Assembly: GCA_015488125.1 (NCBI GenBank)
Contig: WFOJ01000037.1
Span: 1-6,712, forward strand
DNA: 6,712 nt
Source of the DNA: Mariprofundaceae bacterium
Lineage (GTDB): Bacteria > Pseudomonadota > Zetaproteobacteria > Mariprofundales > Mariprofundaceae
Reading direction: 5' to 3'
The stretch's first letter is position 1. Every line of letters starts with the position of its first letter. Positions 1 to 5,451 of this stretch are shown here, one piece after another. The position numbers and the translations under genes are program-made. Under the pieces are notes generated by a model that saw only the letters and a list, made by a program, of their open reading frames with translations, had not been told where the DNA came from and did not search any database.

Positions 1-21
1 TGCTTCAGCAAAATCATGCAT
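1..21 (-). CDS. Possible 5' end of the next gene downstream of argS (partial)
   Basis: Seven codons starting with ATG at position 21 (MHDFAEA) run to the window edge, 7 nt after the argS stop codon. An AGG lies 6 nt before this ATG, within the last bases of argS. The spacing fits an operon partner of argS. A second ATG at position 17, in another frame, is equally open. Too little sequence is present to name a product or confirm that it is coding. Confidence 0.2.
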
Positions 22-28
22 GCGCTGC

Positions 29-1729
29 CTACATCTTCTCCGGTGCCTGAACACCAAGAATCGTCAGCGCATTTTTTAATACCTGTGCCACAGCTTCAGC
101 CATTAACAGACGCGCCTGCGTCAGTGCCTCATCATCCTGAATAATCCGGCACTGATGGTAAAAGCCATGAAACGCCGCTGCCAGTTGCATCACATAGTTG
201 GCGACACGATAAGGCTCCAGCCGTTCGGCGGCCTTTTGCAACAGCTCCGGCCAGGCCAGCAAACGGGCAATCAATGCCTGCTCTGCATCGCTACGCAAAC
301 AGGAAAGATCGCAATCCTCGGCAGCCAACCGCTGCACGCCTTCTTCCTTTGCCTTGCGTAGCACAGCGCACACGCGGGCGTGCGCATATTGCGCATAATA
401 CACCGGATTTTCGTCACTTTGAAGCTTGGCTTCTTCCAGATCAAAATCAAACTGACTTTCGGCACGGCGCGTCATGAAGTTAAAGCGCACAGCATCCGCA
501 CCGACTTCACGTACCACTTCTTCCAGCGTCACAAATGTACCGGCTCGCTTGGACATGCGCACGGGCCGTCCCCGGCGTGTCAAATTGACCATTTGCACGA
601 GCAGCACATCCGGCTGTTGCTCCAGCCCGGTCAGCGCCTTAACGGCCGCCTGCACACGGGTGACATAGCCGCCGTGATCCGCGCCCCAGATGTCAATCAT
701 ACGATCAAAGCCACGCTGCACCTTATCGTAATGATAGGCAATATCGGCAGCGAAATAGGTGGCTGTGCCGTCCTGCTTGAGAATCGGCCTGTCCACATCA
801 TCGCCAAAGTCAGTGGTGCGAAACAGCGGCTGCTCCTGTGGCTGGTAATCCTCCACTTCCTTGCCTTTGGGCGGTGGCAGGCAACCGCGATAGACCAGGC
901 CTTCAGCCTCCAGTTGTTGCACCAGTTGTTGCACCTGCCCGGATTCGTGCAGTGATTTTTCCGAAGTGAATACATCGAAGTGAATCCCCAGACGTGCCAG
1001 GTCTTCACGGATCGCCATCATATTGGCCTCGACCGACAGCTCGCCGATACGCTGCAAACGCGCATCTTCATCCATGGCCTGCCATTGCGCCATGGATTGA
1101 TGTTTCAGCAGTTGGCGAGCAATATCAATAATATATTCACCGGGGTAGCCGGCATCAGGAAAGCTGATCAACTCACCGCACAGTTCGCGCATGCGCAGCC
1201 ACACGGAGTTAGCCAGCACGCCGATCTGCACGCCTGCATCGTTGATATAGTACTCCCGCGTCACCTCATGCCCCTGGGTGGTCAGTAGATTCGCCAGTGA
1301 ATCCCCCAGCACGGCTCCCCGGCCATGACCGACATGCATGGGACCAGTCGGGTTGGCGGATACAAATTCCAGACAAATGCGCTGCGCTTTTTCGGATGTT
1401 CGGCAGCCATAGGCCGATTTTTGTTGCACAATACGCCGGAGCACCTCTGCCTCGCTGGCCGCCCGTAAATAAATATTGATGAAGCCGGGACCGGCAATTT
1501 CCGTTTTGTTGACAGCTTCGGGCCAGCAAACAGCAGCCAAAATATCTTCAGCGATCTGCCGTGGCTTGCGCCCCAGCCTGCCAGCTAACGGCATGGCGAC
1601 ATTGCAGGCGTAATCACCATGATCCTTGTGTTTCGGGCGTGTTAATACAATCGCCGGTGTACTGACTTCATGATTCGCCAGCAGTTGTTCTACAGCTTGC
1701 TGCAAGGCGCGCTCAAGGCTTGCTTTCAC
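29..1729 (-). CDS. argS: Arginyl-tRNA synthetase (ArgRS)
   Basis: This cytoplasmic class I aminoacyl-tRNA synthetase charges tRNA-Arg with arginine using ATP. The 566-aa length matches the family (E. coli is about 577). The N-terminal Arg-tRNA-binding domain (about 1-100) carries the typical HGDYACNVAM and GPGFINIYL motifs. The catalytic core has SANPTGPMHVGHGRG at 125-139, with the HIGH signature as HVGH at 132-135. YYINDAGVQIG, FGDDVDRP, YFAADIAYH and WGADHGGY (348-355) follow. The KMSKS-loop equivalent is RMSKRAGTFVTL (391-402). The C-terminal helical anticodon-binding domain ends in the typical LTILGVQAPEKM. The start is GTG at 1729, chosen because AGGGAG (1735-1740) lies 5 nt upstream; an ATG at 1733 is out of frame. 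The stop is TAG. It follows the OmpA-like gene after 80 nt on the same strand, so co-transcription is possible but not shown. The gene is intact. Confidence 0.97.
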   Translation of the reverse strand: MKASLERALQQAVEQLLANHEVSTPAIVLTRPKHKDHGDYACNVAMPLAGRLGRKPRQIAEDILAAVCWPEAVNKTEIAGPGFINIYLRAASEAEVLRRIVQQKSAYGCRTSEKAQRICLEFVSANPTGPMHVGHGRGAVLGDSLANLLTTQGHEVTREYYINDAGVQIGVLANSVWLRMRELCGELISFPDAGYPGEYIIDIARQLLKHQSMAQWQAMDEDARLQRIGELSVEANMMAIREDLARLGIHFDVFTSEKSLHESGQVQQLVQQLEAEGLVYRGCLPPPKGKEVEDYQPQEQPLFRTTDFGDDVDRPILKQDGTATYFAADIAYHYDKVQRGFDRMIDIWGADHGGYVTRVQAAVKALTGLEQQPDVLLVQMVNLTRRGRPVRMSKRAGTFVTLEEVVREVGADAVRFNFMTRRAESQFDFDLEEAKLQSDENPVYYAQYAHARVCAVLRKAKEEGVQRLAAEDCDLSCLRSDAEQALIARLLAWPELLQKAAERLEPYRVANYVMQLAAAFHGFYHQCRIIQDDEALTQARLLMAEAVAQVLKNALTILGVQAPEKM

Positions 1730-1809
1730 GCATACTCCCTATCTTTGTGTGTTATTTTTAATTTGCCTGGGTCTTCTGCATGTTACAGAGCTACAGGGAC
1801 GATTGCTGC
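1730..1809 (-). other. Intergenic gap between the OmpA-like gene and argS
   Basis: These 80 nt contain the argS Shine-Dalgarno AGGGAG at 1735-1740, 5 nt from the GTG start. An AT-rich run at about 1751-1771 could hold a weak -10 element, but I see no convincing -35/-10 pair. One short imperfect stem (TCTGT/GCAGA around a 5-nt loop, about 1776-1790) is not followed by a T-run in the transcript, so it is not called a terminator. ArgS may therefore be read through from the promoter upstream of the OmpA-like gene. Confidence 0.5.
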
Positions 1810-2451
1810 TTACTTTGCTTTTTTGCCAACCGTTAAAAACAGTTCCACGCGGCGGTTTTGCCTGCGTCCTTCTGCTGTGGCGTTGCTGGCCACCGGCACA
1901 TTATCGGCCTTGCCGACAATGGTCAGGCGTTTAGGGTCGATATGACACTCCCAAACAAGATAACGTGCGACCGAAGCCGCTCGCACGGCAGAGAGTTCCC
2001 AGTTATCAAGGTAACGAGTGCGCAGCCGTGCAGAGGGCGGCAGGTTATCGGTATGACCAACAATTTTCACTTGTAGCGAGGGATCATCGCCCAGGTTTTT
2101 GGCAAAACGTGCCAGCACTTTTTTACCTTCGCGGCTGAGATTGGTGCTGCCGTTACCAAACAGCACCTTGTTCTGCAACGTGACCCGCGCCGAATCAGAC
2201 CCGACCGTCTCAACACTGGCATCCTTGTTGTTGATGTGATCCTGCAAATCCTTGCGCATCTGATCCACGGCCTTGCCAAGGTTCTCGATATTTTGCTCAA
2301 GACGAAAATCGTTCTGCTCCAATATCTTGATTTGCTTCGGCGTTTTCTTGACCTCAACATATTCCTTGTCGCTCAAGGTATGGCAACCGCTTAGCAGACC
2401 AAGTATCAGTACCACAAGCGCTATGCGGATTCCAACCATTCGCTGTTTCAT
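1810..2451 (-). CDS. OmpA-family peptidoglycan-binding lipoprotein
   Basis: This is a predicted 213-aa outer-membrane lipoprotein that anchors the envelope to peptidoglycan. A short basic N-terminus (MKQRMVGIR) is followed by a hydrophobic segment (about 9-20) and the lipobox LLSGC, with C23 as the lipidation site. The +2 residue is His, not Asp, which favours outer-membrane sorting. Residues about 28-76 are charged and heptad-like, probably a coiled-coil spacer. The OmpA C-terminal domain (about 86-207) contains VLFGNGST (97-104), VKIVGHTDNLPP (128-139; Asp135 is the expected peptidoglycan ligand), NWELSAVRAASVARYL (150-165) and GRRQNRRVELFL (195-206; the conserved Arg). The TDNLPP/NWELSAVRA wording resembles the MotB-like branch, but there is no MotB transmembrane/PomB-type plug region. 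ATG 2451 is chosen over the upstream in-frame start at 2508 because AGGAGGTG lies just before it and a signal peptide then begins at residue 1. The gene has its own promoter. The precise role is unknown. Confidence 0.9.
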   Translation of the reverse strand: MKQRMVGIRIALVVLILGLLSGCHTLSDKEYVEVKKTPKQIKILEQNDFRLEQNIENLGKAVDQMRKDLQDHINNKDASVETVGSDSARVTLQNKVLFGNGSTNLSREGKKVLARFAKNLGDDPSLQVKIVGHTDNLPPSARLRTRYLDNWELSAVRAASVARYLVWECHIDPKRLTIVGKADNVPVASNATAEGRRQNRRVELFLTVGKKAK

Positions 2452-2457
2452 GACGAA

Positions 2458-2465
2458 CACCTCCT
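2458..2465 (-). promoter_or_regulatory. Strong ribosome binding site for the OmpA-like lipoprotein
   Basis: AGGAGGTG is a near-perfect anti-16S match. AGGAGG is separated by 8 nt from the ATG at 2451. It fixes the start at that ATG and predicts efficient translation, as expected for an abundant envelope lipoprotein. Confidence 0.85.
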
Positions 2466-2472
2466 GATATTT

Positions 2473-2495
2473 GCGCCCGACTATAAAACGGGCAC
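2473..2495 (-). repeat. GC-rich inverted repeat bracketing the -10 box
   Basis: On the plus strand GCGCCCG (2473-2479) and CGGGCAC (2489-2495) form a 7-bp pairing with one G-T mismatch (5 bp perfect: GCCCG/CGGGC) around a 9-nt loop, ACTATAAAA. The loop contains the whole complement of the predicted -10 box. It stands out because the surrounding 90 nt are AT-rich. It could be an operator half-site pair or a coincidence. It is not a terminator for the upstream operon, since no T-run follows in the transcript. Confidence 0.45.
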
Positions 2496-2508
2496 ACGAA
2501 AAGTTCAA
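2480..2508 (-). promoter_or_regulatory. Predicted sigma70-type promoter of the OmpA-like gene
   Basis: Read on the minus strand, TTGAAC (2503-2508) and TATAGT (2480-2485) are separated by exactly 17 nt. They match the consensus -35 and -10 boxes at 4/6 and 5/6 positions. The upstream 40 nt are strongly AT-rich and could act as an UP element. Transcription would start near 2473, giving a leader of about 20 nt that still contains the ribosome binding site. This separates the OmpA-like gene, and possibly argS, from the upstream rsmB operon. Confidence 0.65.
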
Positions 2509-2549
2509 GTATTACTTAAATAATAAGTGATAACTAACTGATTATAAGA
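2509..2549. other. AT-rich spacer after the rsmB operon
   Basis: This stretch is almost entirely A and T and lies between the methyltransferase stop (TAA at 2550-2552) and the -35 box. It contains a short AT-only palindrome, ACTTA-AATAA-TAAGT, at 2514-2528. I find no GC-rich hairpin followed by a T-run, so an intrinsic terminator for the upstream operon cannot be called here. Confidence 0.4.
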
Positions 2550-3365
2550 TTACTTCTTTTTATAAACAGCATACAACCCTTTGCGCCAATGCGGCACCAG
2601 GTCACGCACGCGGGAAAAGGCGATCATCCACGCGGCCTTGTGCTGGCGATTGATCGGTGAGTAATAGGCTTTTTCACACACCTCAAGCGAGAAAAAGGCG
2701 GCAATATCCATCAAATCATGCATGGCATACTCATGGTTATGCCGATCATAATAAGGGATACCGCGCACGATTTGCGGCTGTTGCTCCAGGTAATGACGAC
2801 GCAAATTCCAGTGAATACTTTTACCGCGAAACAGACGCCAGACATTGTGAAATGAACTGATATTAGGCGCATCAATGATCAGATAGCCACCAGGACGAAT
2901 CACTTCCAGCAGACGGGTCAATGGCTTCAGAGGCGAATAGGTGAAGTGCTCGATAGTCTGTGAAAGTATCACTGCATCAAAGGATTCCCTGGCAAATGGG
3001 GCATGCTCATCGCCCTCCAGATGCCAGCGCTGATACGGGATAGCTAACTGTTCATAAACAGGCAATGCCTCATAAACATCGGCAGCCGCCACCTTAAAAC
3101 CGGCCTTTTTCAGTGCTGCTGCCTGCATGGCATAACCGGCCCCGGCATCAAGCACCCGTGCGCCAGCGGGGCAATGGCGCGCCAGTGAGCACAACAACAG
3201 GGCAAAGCGATCCAGCGAACCGTAAAAATACCCATCCATTTCCGTCGAAGGCGGGAAGTATTGAGCAATCCAGGGGTCATCTGAGTGATCACGCAGCTGC
3301 CCGAGCAAGGGGCGCAAATCTTCCCAGCCCCGCAACACATCATCGCGCGCCTGTTGCATATTCAT
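2550..3365 (-). CDS. Class I SAM-dependent methyltransferase (Methyltransf_11/23 type)
   Basis: This is a predicted soluble 271-aa enzyme with a Rossmann SAM-binding core. Motif I is VLDAGAGYAMQAAALKKAGF (71-90). An acidic residue that would bind the SAM ribose is Asp96 (AAADVYE). Motif IV is FDAVILSQTIEHF (129-141), and motif V is the RPGGYLIIDAPN strand (157-168). The C-terminal third (about 170-260), with many aromatic and basic residues (RGKSIHWNLRRHY, PYYDRHNHEY), probably forms the acceptor cap. The family includes enzymes that methylate sugars, lipids and small molecules, so the substrate cannot be read from the sequence. The start is ATG 3365, which overlaps the ligase stop as ATGA. 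GAGGAGGAG (3376-3384) lies 10 nt upstream. A second ATG two codons in (3359) is possible; the far-upstream in-frame start at 3425 would overlap the ligase by 64 nt and is disfavoured. The operon position suggests glycan modification, which is inference. Confidence 0.88.
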   Translation of the reverse strand: MNMQQARDDVLRGWEDLRPLLGQLRDHSDDPWIAQYFPPSTEMDGYFYGSLDRFALLLCSLARHCPAGARVLDAGAGYAMQAAALKKAGFKVAAADVYEALPVYEQLAIPYQRWHLEGDEHAPFARESFDAVILSQTIEHFTYSPLKPLTRLLEVIRPGGYLIIDAPNISSFHNVWRLFRGKSIHWNLRRHYLEQQPQIVRGIPYYDRHNHEYAMHDLMDIAAFFSLEVCEKAYYSPINRQHKAAWMIAFSRVRDLVPHWRKGLYAVYKKK

Positions 3366-4597
3366 GCCTGTGTTTCTCCTCCTCGCTCTTCCATCACAAT
3401 ACCTGCCAACCCTGCCGATATCCACAACACTGAAAAAACGCTGCTGTAGTATTCTTCAAAAGGCAAGGCTGTCATGGCGTGGACGCTGACCGCTACCGCC
3501 GATAGTGCCAGCATGCTGCCATGCGTTTTGTTCCACGACTGGCGCATGCCCAGTGACCACCACTGATAAAACAGAAACAGCAACACCATTAAACCAGGTA
3601 CCCCCCAGCGCGCCAGCATCATGATATAGAAGTTATGTGGACTGCTCGGTGCCACACCCGGTGCGGCGTAATGCAGTCCCAGCTCCGGATGCGCTTGCTG
3701 CAATGCCATGGCGGTCACCGGATAGCTGCCGGTTCCCGCGCCCAGCAAGGGGTGTTCAAGCCAGGTTTGAATGCCGGCGTACATCAGCGATACCCGCTCT
3801 TCGGCGGCGGAAAAATCCATATGCTCGAAGGCGCGCAACGAATTCAGGGTAAGTTGCAACCGATCAGCCGCGCCGCCCATGGAAAAGACAGTCACAGCCA
3901 GCAGCACCACAGGCAAGGCCCACCACAACAGTTTCCAGCCCAGTTGGCGCAAATACAATTGCCAGGCGATAAAACCCAGCAGGCACAGCGCCACCACATA
4001 ACCACTACGCCCCTGAACGATGAATATCATCACCAGCGAGGCAACAGCCGCGCTCCGCGCCAGCCATCGCCAGACCCGCTTGCCCTGATCGACATGGGCA
4101 AAATGCATCAGCCATGCCGCCCAGATACCGTAAATCAGGCCAAAGCCGATATGGCCGATAAAGCCAGCTGGATCACCGGCAGACGAACCATTGCCAACCG
4201 GCAGTTTCACGCCCCATGATTGGGCGATACAAACCAGTAATTGCAGAAACAATCCCAGCGACAGGCAAAACAGCCAGCGGCGACGCCAGATGGCATCCTG
4301 CAACAGGGCAACCAGCACGGGCAACAACAGCCATGCCCAGTATTGTGGCAGAATATGCAGCCCCCAGTTCACATCCTGGCTCCAGCCAAGGCCAGCCAGC
4401 ATCAGTGAAAAATAAGCCGCCCAGCCATAAAAGAACACCGGCCACTGCCGCCAGGCAGCCTTGGCTCCCTGCCACCACACGCCACTGAACAGGCCAACAA
4501 CAATCAGCAAGCCAAACAACACATTGCTGGCGGCAATGGAGAAGGGAAGTACAAGCATCGTCAAGCACAGCACGCCTGACAAGCCATTTCGCAACAT
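3362..4597 (-). CDS. O-antigen ligase family membrane protein (WaaL/Wzy_C-like)
   Basis: This is a 411-aa integral inner-membrane protein with about 11-12 hydrophobic segments. The Wzy_C/WaaL hallmarks are QGRSGY (195-200), whose Arg197 is the usual conserved basic residue, ERVSLMYAGIQTWLEHPLLG (267-286) running into AGTGSY (287-292), and SSPHNFYIMMLARWGVPG (318-335), whose His321 fits the essential histidine of the family. A long periplasmic loop (about 242-321) separates the last membrane helices, as in WaaL. Family members transfer undecaprenyl-linked glycans to lipid A-core (WaaL) or to pilin, or polymerise O-units (Wzy). Sequence alone does not separate these; ligase is the likeliest by length and motif layout. 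The ATG at 4597 shares one base with the preceding stop (TGATG), with AGG at 4606-4608 8 nt upstream; a TTG at 4600 is an alternative start. The gene is preceded and followed by methyltransferase genes with overlapping ends, implying coupled translation. Confidence 0.85.
   Translation of the reverse strand: MLRNGLSGVLCLTMLVLPFSIAASNVLFGLLIVVGLFSGVWWQGAKAAWRQWPVFFYGWAAYFSLMLAGLGWSQDVNWGLHILPQYWAWLLLPVLVALLQDAIWRRRWLFCLSLGLFLQLLVCIAQSWGVKLPVGNGSSAGDPAGFIGHIGFGLIYGIWAAWLMHFAHVDQGKRVWRWLARSAAVASLVMIFIVQGRSGYVVALCLLGFIAWQLYLRQLGWKLLWWALPVVLLAVTVFSMGGAADRLQLTLNSLRAFEHMDFSAAEERVSLMYAGIQTWLEHPLLGAGTGSYPVTAMALQQAHPELGLHYAAPGVAPSSPHNFYIMMLARWGVPGLMVLLFLFYQWWSLGMRQSWNKTHGSMLALSAVAVSVHAMTALPFEEYYSSVFSVLWISAGLAGIVMEERGGETQA
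3376..3384 (-). promoter_or_regulatory. Ribosome binding site inside the ligase gene, for the class I methyltransferase
   Basis: GAGGAGGAG lies within the last codons of the ligase gene (encoding the C-terminal EERGGE stretch), 10 nt before the ATG at 3365. It supports that start over the ATG at 3359 and indicates that the methyltransferase can be initiated by re-binding as well as by coupling. Confidence 0.7.
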
Positions 4598-5451
4598 CAA
4601 TCCTGCCTGCGCTGCCGCTTAAGATAATCGCGGAGAAATTTCAACGACGGATCGTGCCCGGACTTGCGATAGGAAAGCTGATAACGGGCAGGCTGATACA
4701 GCAGCGCCATCGGCGGGGTCGGAATACGTCCCTGATTGGCATCGCGGCGGACAAAAAAAGCGTTGGCCGCGCTGGCATTGCAGCAGACCAGGTCATAATC
4801 CTTGTGGCCCAGCACGCGCACCAGCGCAGCCAGTGATGCCCCCATATAATCGTCACCGTTCCAGCCATGTTTTTCATCATAAGGCACGGCAATATCAATC
4901 TCCGGTGGAAATTTGGCATTGTATTCGGCGCAAATCACACGCGGCCTGACAACCTCAAGGGCTTCCAGCACGGATAAGTCATAACCATCAATATCCAGCG
5001 AGAAAAAATCTACATCCACGACATCAGCGGCATCAATGGCTGCCAGCCCTCGCCGCATCAGTGGGTTAATACTGTGCGGTGTGGCATAAGCCAGCAGCAA
5101 CGCCAGTTGCGGATGAGGTGCCTCCAACCCTGCGCCTTTTTTCAGGGTATTGATATTTTTGGCAGAGCCATCCAGCCAGATGCCACGCCAGCCTTGCAGG
5201 ATCAGGTAGTGGGTATTGTTTTCCAGACCATTACCGCAGCCAATCTCGATGCAAATCTTGTTCGTGGTGCCAATACGGCGAAAGATCTCGGCAATAATGC
5301 CATCTTCATCGCATTGCGAATACACCTTGCGTCCGTAACAAATCAGCGGGTCCTCCAGTTTTTCCCTCATCTGCTGATGAATTCGCTGAATTTCCTGCTC
5401 AATACCGATTTGCAGCATGGCATTCAGCCGGTTTTTGATGCCTTTAAACAT
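4597..5451 (-). CDS. Putative FkbM-like SAM-dependent methyltransferase
   Basis: This is a predicted 284-aa soluble protein. A basic/amphipathic N-terminal helix (about 1-32) precedes an FkbM-like core: YSQCDEDGII (44-53), the glycine-rich SAM motif IEIGCGNGLENNTHYL (68-83), GWRGIWLDG (87-95) with an acidic ribose-binding candidate at Asp94, DFFSLDIDGYD (148-158), and ICAEYNAKFPP (173-183). It then has YMGASLAAL (202-210) and NAFFVRRD (230-237). The order SQ-x-EDGI / G-x-G-x-EN / GW-x-G / S-x-D-x-DG-x-D is typical of proteins I associate with polysaccharide loci and annotated only as FkbM-family or hypothetical. The acceptor is unknown. The ATG at 5451 is chosen over a frame that opens at 5604 because ACAGGAAG (5457-5464) lies 5 nt upstream and the earlier codons read as antisense-like filler inside rsmB. 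It overlaps rsmB by 8 nt and touches the ligase gene by 1 nt. Confidence 0.82.
   Translation of the reverse strand: MFKGIKNRLNAMLQIGIEQEIQRIHQQMREKLEDPLICYGRKVYSQCDEDGIIAEIFRRIGTTNKICIEIGCGNGLENNTHYLILQGWRGIWLDGSAKNINTLKKGAGLEAPHPQLALLLAYATPHSINPLMRRGLAAIDAADVVDVDFFSLDIDGYDLSVLEALEVVRPRVICAEYNAKFPPEIDIAVPYDEKHGWNGDDYMGASLAALVRVLGHKDYDLVCCNASAANAFFVRRDANQGRIPTPPMALLYQPARYQLSYRKSGHDPSLKFLRDYLKRQRRQD

Noticed and set aside
391..396. Apparent loss of canonical KMSKS in ArgS (residues 391-396, RMSKRA)
   Set aside because: Many ArgRS enzymes use MSKR-type or even more divergent loops, so this is normal for the family and not a sign of inactivity. The numbers given here are residue positions in ArgS, not bases of the window.
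380..955. Plus-strand open frame of 191 codons
   Set aside because: It lies wholly antisense to argS, which has complete family motifs. Its translation shows no recognisable domain and is rich in His, Gln and Leu, as expected of a shadow frame.
1770..1800. Possible intrinsic terminator after the OmpA-like gene
   Set aside because: Only a 5-bp stem with a wobble and an outer 4-bp CCTG/CAGG pairing were found, with no T-run following in the transcript direction.
2514..2528. AT-only palindrome as a terminator for the rsmB operon
   Set aside because: ACTTA/TAAGT has only 5 A-T pairs, too weak for an intrinsic terminator, and short palindromes are expected by chance in such AT-rich sequence.
3635..4219. 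Plus-strand open frame of 194 codons
   Set aside because: It is antisense to the membrane ligase gene. Its Gln/His/Arg-rich composition is the mirror of hydrophobic codons on the other strand.
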